Assembly: GCF_035666175.1 (NCBI RefSeq)
Contig: NZ_CP142016.1
Span: 1,922,001 to 1,986,000, forward strand
DNA: 64,000 nucleotides
Direction of reading: 5' to 3'
From: Riemerella anatipestifer
GTDB lineage: Bacteria; Bacteroidota; Bacteroidia; Flavobacteriales; Weeksellaceae
The notes below the pieces were generated by a model. That model did not search any database. It saw only the letters and a program-made list of their open reading frames with translations, and was not told the DNA's origin. Below, piece after piece: positions 8,072 through 16,688 of the stretch. Position 1 is the stretch's first letter; the number at the start of each line of letters is the position of its first letter. The position numbers and the translations under genes were made by a program.

Positions 8072-8278
8072 ATGAGTTCGTTAGTAAGCTTTTTAAAAGA
8101 TTCGTATATAGAGTTTAAGGATAAGGTGGAATGGCCTAAGTGGGTAGATTTACAATCTTCTACTACAGTTGTGGCTGTATCTACTCTAATATTAGCTTTG
8201 TTTACTTTTGGGGTTGATACTCTTTTTAGTAGATCAATCAATAATCTTTTTAGTTTACTTATTAACTTGTTTAATTAA
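8072..8278 (+). CDS. secE: Preprotein translocase subunit SecE (68 aa)
   Basis: A short single-span SecE: the amphipathic surface helix (YIEFKDKVEWPKW, with the signature VxWP) is followed by one transmembrane helix (about residues 31-52). It stabilises SecY in the inner-membrane protein channel. ATG 8072 is preferred over the upstream TTG 8063 because the family starts a few residues before this helix. It is 13 bp behind tRNA-Trp and 19 bp before nusG. Confidence 0.93.
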   Translation: MSSLVSFLKDSYIEFKDKVEWPKWVDLQSSTTVVAVSTLILALFTFGVDTLFSRSINNLFSLLINLFN

Positions 8279-8297
8279 TTTAAATTGTTTTTATCCG

Positions 8298-8840
8298 ATG
8301 AGTGAGCTTAAATGGTATGTGCTGAAAGCAGTAAGCGGACAGGAAAATAAAGTGAAGAGCTATATAGAAAATGAAATCCAAAGATTTAAGTTAGAGGATT
8401 TCGTTTCTCAGATAGTTATTCCTATGGAGAAAACAATTCAAATGAGAAATGGAAAGAAGGTACAAAAAGAGAAACCTTACTATCCTGGTTATTTAATGGT
8501 GGAAGCTAATCTTACGGGAGAAGTACCTCATATTATAAAGAATATACCAGGTGTTATTTCTTTTCTGAGCCTTACTAAAGGAGGAGATCCTGTTCCTATG
8601 AGAAAGTCTGAGGTAAATAGAATGTTAGGTAGGATGGATGAGTTGTCACAGTTTGCTACAGATGTTGATATTCCTTATGTAGTAGGAGAGAGTGTTAAGG
8701 TGATCGATGGACCTTTTAATGGGTTTAATGGAACAATAGAGAAGATTCATGAGGATAAAAAGAAATTAGAAGTTATGGTTCTTATCTTCGGTAGAAAAAC
8801 CCCTCTTGAGCTTAATTATATGCAAGTAGAAAAAATATAA
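8298..8840 (+). CDS. nusG: Transcription termination/antitermination factor NusG (180 aa)
   Basis: The NGN domain begins KWYVLKAVSGQENKV and carries PYYPGYLMVEA; the C-terminal KOW domain carries GPFNGFNGTIEKI. The ATG at 8298 fits the normal NusG N-terminus; the longer upstream reading would overlap secE. NusG binds RNA polymerase and couples it to Rho or the ribosome. A terminator follows before rplK. Confidence 0.97.
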   Translation: MSELKWYVLKAVSGQENKVKSYIENEIQRFKLEDFVSQIVIPMEKTIQMRNGKKVQKEKPYYPGYLMVEANLTGEVPHIIKNIPGVISFLSLTKGGDPVPMRKSEVNRMLGRMDELSQFATDVDIPYVVGESVKVIDGPFNGFNGTIEKIHEDKKKLEVMVLIFGRKTPLELNYMQVEKI

Positions 8841-8862
8841 ACTTGTGTTTTTAGAGTAAAAT

Positions 8863-8895
8863 AAACCACTTCGTTATTTCGAGGTGGTTTAATTT
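8863..8895 (+). terminator. Terminator between nusG and rplK
   Basis: AAACCACTTCG (8863-8873) pairs with CGAGGTGGTTT (8880-8890), with one G-U pair, followed by a T-rich run. Confidence 0.65.
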
Positions 8896-8913
8896 TAAAA
8901 AATATAAATTTAT

Positions 8914-8944
8914 TTGTGTGCTAAAAAAAAAATATATAATTTTG
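8914..8944 (+). promoter_or_regulatory. Promoter of the rplK-rplA-rplJ-rplL operon
   Basis: TAATTTTG (8937-8944) is an exact -7 box and TTG (8914-8916) lies 20 bp upstream. A leader of about 110 bases precedes rplK, room for the L1 feedback site known in this operon, though I did not identify that site. Confidence 0.7.
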
Positions 8945-9063
8945 CACCTCGTAATCTGAGAAGAAGTGTATTCAGGTGAGAGAGTTACAATTCTAATTAA
9001 CTTAGGTTATTAACAAAGAATGCTTCCACATTTTTTATATTTTTAATTTTTTAAAAAACAAAC

Positions 9064-9507
9064 ATGGCAAAGAAAGTCTTTAAAATGGTTAAGCTCCAGG
9101 TGAAAGGTGGTGCTGCTAATCCTTCACCTCCAGTAGGGCCTGCTTTAGGTTCTGCAGGGGTAAATATCATGGAGTTTTGTAAGCAATTCAACGGAAGAAC
9201 TCAGGATAAACCAGGACAGGTATTACCTGTAGTAATTACAGTGTATGAAGATAAATCATTTGATTTCGTAATTAAAACTCCTCCTGCAGCTGTGCAGCTT
9301 TTGGAAGCTTCTAAAGTGAAAAAAGGTTCAGGACAGCCTAACAGAGAGAAAGTAGGTAGCGTATCTTGGGAGCAAGTACAGAAGATAGCAGAAGATAAGA
9401 TGTCAGATTTAAACTGCTTCACTCTTGATTCTGCAATGAGTATGGTTGCTGGTACAGCTAGATCTATGGGATTAAAGGTGACAGGAACTAAACCTACTAA
9501 CGCTTAA
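9064..9507 (+). CDS. rplK: Large ribosomal subunit protein uL11 (147 aa)
   Basis: The N-terminal domain carries the proline-rich [16 protein letters not shown] and the C-terminal rRNA-binding domain [10 protein letters not shown]. It binds the GTPase-associated centre of 23S rRNA. First gene of the L11-L1-L10-L7/L12 cluster. Confidence 0.99.
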   Translation: MAKKVFKMVKLQVKGGAANPSPPVGPALGSAGVNIMEFCKQFNGRTQDKPGQVLPVVITVYEDKSFDFVIKTPPAAVQLLEASKVKKGSGQPNREKVGSVSWEQVQKIAEDKMSDLNCFTLDSAMSMVAGTARSMGLKVTGTKPTNA

Positions 9508-9518
9508 AATTAAATCAA

Positions 9519-10211
9519 ATGGCAAGATTAACTAAAAAGCAAAAAAAAGTTTCTACTAAGATAGAAAAAAATAAGTTTTACACTCTTGAAGAAGCTTCGG
9601 CTTTAGTAAAGGAGGTAAGTACTGCAAAGTTTGATGCTTCTGTAGATATCGCTGTGAGATTGGGTGTTGACCCGAGAAAAGCGAATCAAATGGTAAGAGG
9701 AGTTGTTTCTCTTCCTCATGGGACAGGTAAAGATGTTAAAGTTCTAGCTTTAGTAACTCCAGATAAGGAAGCTGAAGCTAAAGAAGCTGGGGCAGACTTT
9801 GTAGGTCTTGATGAGTATCTAGAGAAAATCAAAGGTGGTTGGACAGATGTAGATGTTATTGTTACTATGCCTGCTGTTATGGGGAAATTGGGTCCTCTAG
9901 GTAGAGTGTTAGGGCCAAGAGGTCTTATGCCAAACCCTAAATCAGGAACTGTAACTATGGAAGTAGGAAAGGCGGTTTCTGAGGTTAAGGCTGGTAAAAT
10001 AGACTTTAAAGTGGATAAGTATGGTATCGTACATGCTGCTATAGGTAAGGTGTCTTTTGATGCTGAAAAAATTAAAGAAAATGCCCAAGAGTTGGTTCAA
10101 ACTTTAATAAAGCTTAAGCCTACAGCCGCTAAAGGAACTTATATGAAGAGTATTTACATCTCTCCTACAATGGGGCCTGGTATAGCAATCGATACTAAAT
10201 CTGTAAACTAA
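9519..10211 (+). CDS. rplA: Large ribosomal subunit protein uL1 (230 aa)
   Basis: Typical two-domain L1 with [16 protein letters not shown] and the signature [13 protein letters not shown]. It binds 23S rRNA at the L1 stalk, and in related bacteria its own mRNA leader. It starts 11 bp after rplK. Confidence 0.99.
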   Translation: MARLTKKQKKVSTKIEKNKFYTLEEASALVKEVSTAKFDASVDIAVRLGVDPRKANQMVRGVVSLPHGTGKDVKVLALVTPDKEAEAKEAGADFVGLDEYLEKIKGGWTDVDVIVTMPAVMGKLGPLGRVLGPRGLMPNPKSGTVTMEVGKAVSEVKAGKIDFKVDKYGIVHAAIGKVSFDAEKIKENAQELVQTLIKLKPTAAKGTYMKSIYISPTMGPGIAIDTKSVN

Positions 10212-10224
10212 AATCTGTAAGACA

Positions 10225-10728
10225 ATGACTAAAGAAGAAAAAGTATTAGTAATACAAGAGATAAAAGAATTGCTACAAGATGCTAAAAATGTATATGTAG
10301 CAAGCCTTGAAGGAATAAATGCTTCTGCGACTTCAGATTTTAGAAGAAGAGCCTTCAAGAATAACATTAAGTTAAAGGTAGTAAAAAATACTTTACTTAG
10401 AAAAGCAATGGAGCAAATGGAAGGAGTAGATTACTCTGAGATGTTTGCAATATTTAAAGGTAATTCTGCTTTAATGATTTCAGAGACGGCTAATGCTCCT
10501 GCTAAGCTGATTAAAGACTTTAGAAAAAATGCAGAGTTTCCTGCACTAAAAGCAGCTTACTTAGATGAAACATTCTATATTGGAGATGACAAACTAGGTG
10601 CTCTTGCAAGTCTTAAGTCTAAGGAAGAGATGCTTGGAGAAATCATTGGATTGCTTCAGTCTCCTATCAGAAATATTCTTTCTGCTCTTCAAAATCAAGA
10701 CAAAATGAAGGAAGGAGGTGCTGAGTAA
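10225..10728 (+). CDS. rplJ: Large ribosomal subunit protein uL10 (167 aa)
   Basis: The L10 N-domain (KEEKVLVIQEIKELL, followed by FRRRAFKNNIKLKVVKNTLL) and the C-terminal helix that recruits L7/L12 dimers are present. It starts 13 bp after rplA, so the long rplJ leader seen in E. coli is absent here. Confidence 0.98.
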   Translation: MTKEEKVLVIQEIKELLQDAKNVYVASLEGINASATSDFRRRAFKNNIKLKVVKNTLLRKAMEQMEGVDYSEMFAIFKGNSALMISETANAPAKLIKDFRKNAEFPALKAAYLDETFYIGDDKLGALASLKSKEEMLGEIIGLLQSPIRNILSALQNQDKMKEGGAE

Positions 10729-10801
10729 GCCTTTTTCACTGATTAACAAAGAAACACTCAAAAAATAATATAAATCGTTTAACAACAAAAACATTAAGAA
10801 A

Positions 10802-11170
10802 ATGTCAGATTTAAAAAATTTAGCGGAAACGCTTGTAAACCTTACAGTAAAAGATGTAAATGAATTAGCTCAAATTCTTAAAGATGAGTATGGTATCGAA
10901 CCTGCTGCTGCTACAGTAGTTGCTGCTGCTGGTGGTGCTGGAGAAGCTGCTCAAGAAAAAACTGAGTTTGATGTAATATTAAAATCAGCTGGAGCTTCTA
11001 AATTAGCTATCGTTAAGTTAGTGAAAGACTTAACAGGTGCTGGTCTTAAAGAAGCTAAAGACATCGTAGATGGTGCTCCTGCTCCAATTAAAGAAGGAGT
11101 TTCTAAAGATGAAGCTGAAGCTCTTAAGAAGCAACTAGAAGAAGCTGGTGCAGAAGTAGAGTTAAAATAA
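10802..11170 (+). CDS. rplL: Large ribosomal subunit protein bL12 (122 aa)
   Basis: An N-terminal dimerisation helix, an alanine/glycine-rich hinge (about residues 36-50) and the conserved C-domain [21 protein letters not shown] with [13 protein letters not shown] make up the protein. It forms the ribosomal stalk that activates translational GTPases. A strong terminator follows directly, so rpoB is not co-transcribed. Confidence 0.99.
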   Translation: MSDLKNLAETLVNLTVKDVNELAQILKDEYGIEPAAATVVAAAGGAGEAAQEKTEFDVILKSAGASKLAIVKLVKDLTGAGLKEAKDIVDGAPAPIKEGVSKDEAEALKKQLEEAGAEVELK

Positions 11171-11190
11171 TACTATCTAATAATTAGATA

Positions 11191-11230
11191 AAAGCTACAG
11201 TAAATTTAATATGCTGTAGCTTTTTTTTTT
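11191..11230 (+). terminator. Terminator after rplL
   Basis: The 10-bp stem AAAGCTACAG (11191-11200) with CTGTAGCTTT (11214-11223) runs into ten T residues. It ends the ribosomal operon before any rpoB gene. Confidence 0.85.
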
Positions 11231-11314
11231 GATTAACTTTGAAGTTGTTAATTTTTTAGGTATGCTATTTGATAAAATTCAAATAATTCAATAATATATT
11301 AATTTGATAATAAT

Positions 11315-12700
11315 ATGAAACAAATTTACTTTATAAGACTTCTGTTTTTATTTATAGTAGTTCTTTCACCAGCTCAATATTCTTCACCGGATTCGGATGG
11401 AGATGGAATAGTTGATTTCGAAGATTTAGATGATGATAACGATGGAATTTTGGATATAATAGAATGTCCCAAAAACTTCTTAGCTAATAATACATCTACT
11501 ACATGGAAGGGGTTAACCTCCACAACAGTATCTTATACGGGGTTTCCTGCTGCTCAAGCTGTAGTATCAAGTGTAAGTGATAAGCAGGTAACTTATAATA
11601 TTGGTCAATCTGGAGCGGATAATAGAGTGACGTCTTCGTCTAATGTAAATATGACGATAACATTTGCATCTCCTGTGCCTGCTAGTGAGATTGCAATTAT
11701 GATAAACGATGTTAATGCAAATAATGCTTCTCCTAATGCTACGTACACTATTAAGGTAAATGGGACAACACCCAACTCTGCTTTTGGTAGAGTGTTGCTA
11801 GGGAGAAATCAAGGATTAGTATCCTATAATACGGCTACAGGTGAGGCGGAATTTTCAACAGGGGGGACTACTGCGTCTGATTTATATATCAGAGGTCTAA
11901 CTAAAGATCTTATGGTGAGTAATATCAATATTACTAGTAAAGGTATTTCGGCTGTTACAACAAGAGATGTAGTGGCGTATTCTATTTTTGCTTTAGCTAC
12001 TGCTTGTGATATAGATGGAGATGGTGTGCCAAATGACTTAGATACAGACTCAGACGGAGATGGATGTCCAGATGCAGTGGAGGAAGCGGATAATGTGAAT
12101 ATAGCACATTTAGCTGCAGCAGATATAACAACGCCTTTTGTTGCTAAAAAATGGTCTATTATAGCCAAAGCAGATGGTACAATATCAACTTCTGGAACAG
12201 ACATTGTCTCTAAAATAACTGCTGCTAACGGTGTCCCTGAAATTGTAAACACGGCAGTTAATAATACTTCTGGTATTCAAGGTGTAGCACAGATAGATAC
12301 TAATCTAGTAGGACAAGGAGTAAATAATGCAAATAACGCCTCTGTTAATGATAGGTGCTTTTGTACATTAGCCAATAGTTCTTCGGCTACGGAGTTAGAT
12401 ACTAAGGTGGGGATTAGTGCTTTGAGTAGGCTTACTTCAGAATCTAGTGAAAATTGGCCAAAGTCTCGTAAGGGAGGTCATATAGCTTTGGAATCTGAAT
12501 CTAAAGGTTTTACTATTACAAGAATGACCACAAGTGAACTGTCTGCTATAAAGAATCCCGTGGTAGGTATGTTGGTTTATGACACTGTGGAAAATTGTTT
12601 GAAAGCCTATGTGGAAACAAGCACCTCTCCAACGGTAGTAAGAGAGTGGAAGTGTATGAATAAGACGGGGTGTCCTAGTGGAGCAACATACAATAAATAG
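11315..12700 (+). CDS. Secreted protein with Asp-rich calcium-binding repeats (461 aa)
   Basis: A signal peptide (residues 1-20, cut after PAQ) is followed by a thrombospondin type 3-like repeat (DSDGDGIVDFEDLDDDNDGI). A beta-rich domain comes next, then a second Asp-rich repeat at about residues 230-250 (DIDGDGVPNDLDTDSDGDG). The C-terminus (GMLVYDTVENCLKAYV then W) resembles a module in the next gene. DxDGDG loops bind calcium in exported flavobacterial proteins. No catalytic site is seen; a cell-surface or adhesive role is inferred. It forms a pair with the gene 29 bp downstream. Confidence 0.85.
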   Translation: MKQIYFIRLLFLFIVVLSPAQYSSPDSDGDGIVDFEDLDDDNDGILDIIECPKNFLANNTSTTWKGLTSTTVSYTGFPAAQAVVSSVSDKQVTYNIGQSGADNRVTSSSNVNMTITFASPVPASEIAIMINDVNANNASPNATYTIKVNGTTPNSAFGRVLLGRNQGLVSYNTATGEAEFSTGGTTASDLYIRGLTKDLMVSNINITSKGISAVTTRDVVAYSIFALATACDIDGDGVPNDLDTDSDGDGCPDAVEEADNVNIAHLAAADITTPFVAKKWSIIAKADGTISTSGTDIVSKITAANGVPEIVNTAVNNTSGIQGVAQIDTNLVGQGVNNANNASVNDRCFCTLANSSSATELDTKVGISALSRLTSESSENWPKSRKGGHIALESESKGFTITRMTTSELSAIKNPVVGMLVYDTVENCLKAYVETSTSPTVVREWKCMNKTGCPSGATYNK

Positions 12701-12729
12701 TTTTTGAATTATAATTAAAAATAGAAATA

Positions 12730-13296
12730 ATGAAATACATATATTCAGCGATATTAGTAATATTAGGTGCGGGAACTTTTCTTAAGGCTCAGGTTAATAT
12801 CGGTACAGGCTCTCTCAATACTAATTCTAATGGAGATTCAGTACTTCTAGAGTTTAATAATGCAGAGAAAAAAGGGATTATACTGCCTTGGGTTGTTGGG
12901 GTTTCTCATGCCAATTTAGTAGATAATACAGCTACTCCTAATGGTACATTTGTTTTAGATAGAAGTGATAAGAAGGTAAAAGTTAAAATAAACGGATTGT
13001 GGCAAGATTTAAACTATTTGGCTAGTACCACTAATGCTATCCCAGTAAATACCTCTTTGTCATCTAATGTGGAAAAAAGTACTGCCCAAGTAGTTATGGG
13101 AGCTTCTAGTAGTACGGCTAATGGTATTTTGGTTTTAGAAAGTACCTCTAAGGCATTAGTATTACCAAAATTTAAAGATGTTCAAAAAAGTATTGCTAAT
13201 CCTGCTCCAGGGATGATGGCTTTTGATGATACGCCGGGTAAAGAACAACTTTGCGTGTACAACGGCACAGAATGGAGTTTTTGGACTTGGAAATAA
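12730..13296 (+). CDS. Secreted protein related to flavobacterial surface modules (188 aa)
   Basis: A signal peptide ends at LKAQ (residue 20). The mature start VNIGTGSLNTNSNGDSVLLEF resembles the N-terminal VGVNISSPRATLDV type start of the surface protein at 14310-15872. The end GMMAFDDTPGKEQLCVYNGTEWSFW matches the C-terminal module of the preceding protein. Function unknown; likely part of the same surface assembly. Confidence 0.8.
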   Translation: MKYIYSAILVILGAGTFLKAQVNIGTGSLNTNSNGDSVLLEFNNAEKKGIILPWVVGVSHANLVDNTATPNGTFVLDRSDKKVKVKINGLWQDLNYLASTTNAIPVNTSLSSNVEKSTAQVVMGASSSTANGILVLESTSKALVLPKFKDVQKSIANPAPGMMAFDDTPGKEQLCVYNGTEWSFWTWK

Positions 13297-13323
13297 ATAA
13301 TGAAATATTATATTAATTGAAAT

Positions 13324-13357
13324 AAAAAGAGCTACTAAAAAAGTAGCTCTTTTTTTA
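13324..13357. terminator. Bidirectional terminator between convergent genes
   Basis: The 13-bp stem AAAAAGAGCTACT (13324-13336) with AGTAGCTCTTTTT (13342-13354) has an A run on one side and a T run on the other. It serves the + pair and the - esterase gene. Confidence 0.85.
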
Positions 13358-13358
13358 G

Positions 13359-14240
13359 TTATTGTGCATAAGCAAGTCTATAAATACCGTAACATTTAGG
13401 ATTTTGTGCTAGTTTAATCATGGCTCTCTTAATGTTACTATTAGAGAACTGCTGGTCTGTAGCGTGTACACCACCATCTATTACAAAGAAGTAAATAGGG
13501 GTTGTAGCGTTGGAATATTCTCTAAAATAGAAATCTTTATCTGATGCAGTGGAGCTTCCTTTTAGATATTTTATTTCTACAGGTTGGGTGAGTCCTAGAT
13601 GAGAAGCCCACTTATCAACGGTAGTTTTAATAGATTCAAAATTAGGAGAGATAATACCATACTTCCCGCTTCCACCTTGATAAGGTACAGTTTCGTCTGC
13701 CGTACCGTGAATAAATATCATAGGGACTTTAGAAGCTGTAGATGGAATGTTATGTCCGCTTTCAAAACTCATAGAACGGATAACAGCAGCTTTAAATAAA
13801 GAAGTTTCCTCTACCATTTTCATTGCCATAGCACCTCCGTTGCTGAAGCCATATACATAGACTTTATTAGCATTAAACTTACTGCCTAATTTAGTTTTAA
13901 TATCGTTGTAAACAGCAGTAATGTAGTTTACATCATCGCCAAAAAAACTTTTGGTGGCACTCCAAGAATTCCAAGCTCTGTATCCAAGTACGCTGGTTCC
14001 TTCGGGACGAACGGAGATGTATTGTTGTTCGTTGATGACATTTGGGTCATTCATTTGGGTTCTATCCTTATTAAAAGAGTGTAACTCAAATACGATAGGA
14101 TATTCTTTAGTGGGGTTATAGTCAGATGGTGTTGTAACATCATAGCTTCGTCCCGAAACACTATAAGTCTGAACTCCTGCTGTTAGTTGTGCTAAAGCTA
14201 GTGCAGGCATTCCTAAAAAAAATAAAAGTTGCTTTTTCAT
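13359..14240 (-). CDS. Secreted alpha/beta-hydrolase, LpqC/PHB-depolymerase-like esterase (293 aa)
   Basis: A signal peptide (residues 1-17, ALAQ) precedes an alpha/beta-hydrolase domain. The nucleophile elbow GFSNGG, the acid in FIHGTADETVPYQG and the histidine in DGGVHATD complete the catalytic triad. This pattern is that of the esterase/PHB depolymerase/feruloyl esterase group (CE1-like). Substrate cannot be fixed from sequence; export suggests a nutritional or surface-ester role. Confidence 0.85.
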   Translation of the reverse strand: MKKQLLFFLGMPALALAQLTAGVQTYSVSGRSYDVTTPSDYNPTKEYPIVFELHSFNKDRTQMNDPNVINEQQYISVRPEGTSVLGYRAWNSWSATKSFFGDDVNYITAVYNDIKTKLGSKFNANKVYVYGFSNGGAMAMKMVEETSLFKAAVIRSMSFESGHNIPSTASKVPMIFIHGTADETVPYQGGSGKYGIISPNFESIKTTVDKWASHLGLTQPVEIKYLKGSSTASDKDFYFREYSNATTPIYFFVIDGGVHATDQQFSNSNIKRAMIKLAQNPKCYGIYRLAYAQ

Positions 14241-14309
14241 AAGCTAGTTAATTTGTTACACAAATATACTAAAAATCTCCCGTCTAAACGGAAGACTTTT
14301 GAGAGAAGA

Positions 14310-15872
14310 TTATTTTTGTAAAAGTTTCTCTAATTTTTCTAGTCTTTCTTTGAGCTCTTTTACTTCTTTGTCTTTCTCTAAAAGGTGTAAATAGAGTTCT
14401 TCTATCTTCTCTACATTGGTAAGCTGTGTAGCCATAAGGTCTACATAACCCTGTTTTTTAATTTCTGCGGCGGACTTATACCCTGGCAAATGCCCATTAG
14501 TCTTTACAAAATCTTCTACTTGACTTAGGGTTTTAAAGCTATAATCTGCCTTTAGGCTAGAAGTACCTGTGTAATACTTTTGGAATACATAGTCTGGGAA
14601 GATAGCGGCATTAGTACCGATAAAGCCTGTAGCTTTTACATTACCTGCAACCTCTAGTTTTTCGGTAGGGGAACTTGTACCAATACCTAAAGACCCTTGC
14701 AAATAGTTTGTTTTTTTAGCACCAACAATATAAACTCCAAATCTTTTGGTAATTCTTAAGTCATCCACATTATCTCCTCCTTCTGAATAGAAATCATAGA
14801 TTTCTCCTATTGTACCTCTATAATAGCCTGCTAAAGTTTCGTAATTTCCATAATATAAAAAGGCTTTATTTATATTGTTTGTAGGAGTAAAATTAGACCT
14901 AGTATTAAATCTAGAAAAAGAACCATAAATTCTATCTATATTTCCCGTACCATTAAGCCGAACTTCTGACAAAGAAGCTGCCAAAGTTCCTATTGCTTGA
15001 TTGGAGTTGGTTGTTGCATCTGCATGAACTCCTATAGAAGTTTTCACTTTAGCATTTTGTCCATTAATCGCAGCCGAGCCATATATCCCTACTAGTCGGC
15101 TTAGTTCTGTATTCCCAAAATGCTGTCCATTTGCAAATAAACTTAGAACCATATTATTTTGGAGAACATCCGAATTTACACTTGTAAGAAATGCATGATT
15201 CCATATTTGTTGATTAGAGCTATGGAGTTCACTATCTATGTTAAAAACATCGAAACCTTTAGAGGCAAAAGGTATTGGGGAAGAAATAAAATTTATATCT
15301 GAGCTATTAATCAATGTTTTTTGGAAGGCATTCATCTGTAATAAATCTTGCTCTACAGGCGTTCTTACAGTTCCATCAAGCAAATCAACATCTGTCCACT
15401 TCGGATTATTAGTTTTGTATAGTGAGTATCCTCCATTATTTAAATATTTAGTCACATAACTACTTACTGGATAAATTAACTTAGCATCACTACCATCTTT
15501 TCCCCATATAATATCATTAGTCACATTATTTGGTTTCACCCACTCCGTACCGTTGTAGTAATAGTAGCCTTTCTCTGTAATTTTAGCGACCTTAGGGTCA
15601 GTACCTTTGTAGGCACCTATAGTACCATTGGTTTTATTAGCGTCATCTATTACATACACTAGAGTTCCTTCTACAGGAGCTTCGATACTTGCCACACGAG
15701 TTTTACTTAATTGGGGAGCTAAAATCCCTTCGTTAGTCTTGGCGTTATCTTGGCTATTGGTTGCATTGGGCTGAACATCTAAAGTAGCTCTAGGTGAGGA
15801 GATATTAACCCCTACTTTTCCACTTTGCCCATAAACCACTAATCCCAGGCCTAAAAAGGCAAGTACACTTAA
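14310..15872 (-). pseudogene. Surface/fibre-like protein, 3' part (about 520 codons); 5' end severed by the Mu-like prophage
   Basis: Reading leftwards, the frame is open from TTA AGT GTA CTT at 15872, just inside the target duplication. It encodes the hydrophobic end of a signal peptide (LSVLAFLGLGLVVYGQ), then VGVNISSPRATLDV, a beta-rich fibre, the phrase GIGTSSPTEKLEVAGNVKATGF and a C-terminal coiled coil. Such proteins are common exported flavobacterial fibres. The missing start codon and seven codons lie at 53023-53043 on the far side of the prophage. A GTG at 15839 could start only a product without a signal peptide. Confidence 0.85.
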
Positions 15873-15874
15873 TT
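15870..15874. repeat. Target-site duplication TAATT, left copy
   Basis: TAATT here equals TAATT at 53020-53024. Deleting one copy and everything between joins the surface-protein gene in frame. A 4-bp TAAT with one more base in the phage end is the alternative reading. Confidence 0.7.
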
Positions 15875-15888
15875 ATAATCGGCAAAAC

Positions 15889-15920
15889 GAAATGTACAAA
15901 AATTTAATTTGAAATGTACA
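15889..15920 (+). promoter_or_regulatory. Putative transposase-binding sites, DNA-modification end of the prophage
   Basis: GAAATGTACA occurs at 15889-15898 and 15911-15920. Inverted copies occur at the other end (52902-52911 and, as GAAATATACA, 52995-53004). The position near both ends is that of Mu att sites bound by transposase. Confidence 0.55.
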
Positions 15921-15930
15921 TTTTTTGACA

Positions 15931-15959
15931 CAAAAAAAAGGGCTTATTCAGCCCCTTTT
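15931..15959 (-). terminator. Terminator of the leftward late operon, split by IS1
   Basis: With the IS removed, the minus strand reads AAAAAAGGGGCTGAATAAGCCC followed by eight T residues: a GGGCT/AGCCC hairpin plus T run overlapping the end of the methylase gene. The IS1 target duplication CCCCTTTT is the hairpin's upstream side, so the terminator is now more than 700 bp from the gene it served. Confidence 0.65.
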
Positions 15960-16688
15960 GGCATTGTTAATCTGATATATTTTTTATAATTTAGCCTAAT
16001 GAAATGTACCAAATGTCAATCATCCAATAAGATTAAAGCAGGCTTTGCCAGAGAGCGACAGCGATATAAATGTAAAGATTGTGGCTATTTTTTCAGTGTT
16101 GAGAAAAAATCAGATGTAAAAACACTAGAACAAAAGCGTCTTGCTTTAGAAATGTATCTAGAAGGGTTAGGCTTTCGAGCCATTGGGAGGCTATTAAATA
16201 TTAGCTATGGAACAGTTTATCAATGGGTTAAGAAATGGGGAGAATCTGTAGAGCTTCCAAAAAATGAAGTTCCTATTGAAATAGTGGAATTAGATGAGAT
16301 TCACAGCTATGTACAGCATAAAAAAACTACTGTTGGAGCTGGATTGCTGTTGATAGACTTAGAAAAAGGTTCATCAGTTTTATTAGTGACAAACGGGACA
16401 CAAAAACCTTCTTAAAACTTTGGGAGCAATTGAAAAACAGAAATATAAATGTTTTTTGTAGTGATTATTGGAAAAGTTATTCAGAGCTGATACCCAGTGA
16501 AAGACACGTAACCTCCAAAGCAGAAACCTTTACAGTGGAGGGATATAACAGTAGAATAAGGCATTATTTGGCGAGATTTAAAAGAAAAACAAAGTGTTAC
16601 TCTAAGTCAAAAACAATGTTGGAAAATTCTTTAAAACTTTTGTTCTTGAAACTAAATAATGAATTGAATATAATAATTTAACAATACC
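15960..16688 (+). mobile_element. IS1-family insertion sequence (729 bp)
   Basis: Inverted ends GGCATTGTTAA (15960-15970) and its near-complement TTAACAATACC (16678-16688) start with GG as in IS1. It is flanked by a perfect 8-bp duplication CCCCTTTT (15952-15959 and 16689-16696). It carries a two-frame transposase with the IS1 slippery site. It sits inside the last terminator of the prophage. Confidence 0.9.
15999..16681 (+). CDS. IS1-family transposase made by -1 frameshifting (about 227 aa)
   Basis: The first frame (15999-16415) holds an N-terminal zinc finger (CTKCQSSNKI then CKDCGYFF), an HTH and the first catalytic Asp in ELDEIHSYV. The second frame gives CWSWIAVDR, the second Asp in CSDYWKSY and the Glu in VEGYNSRIRHYLARF. 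They join at A AAA AAC (16321-16327), the canonical IS1 slippery heptamer: a -1 slip after AAA at 16323-16325 continues as AAC TAC TGT TGG. The fused length matches IS1 transposase (232 aa). So this is programmed frameshifting rather than decay. Confidence 0.88.

Noticed and set aside
8208..8297. Longer NusG beginning inside secE
   Set aside because: NusG proteins start at the KWYVLKA region; the extension is hydrophobic out-of-frame secE sequence.
11824..12252. 142-codon minus-strand ORF inside the Asp-rich secreted protein gene
   Set aside because: It is a shadow of the plus-strand gene; the forward protein has a signal peptide and conserved repeats.
15839..15841. GTG start giving the 509-aa surface protein a complete reading
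   Set aside because: It would remove the signal peptide that is visibly encoded upstream and continued beyond the prophage.
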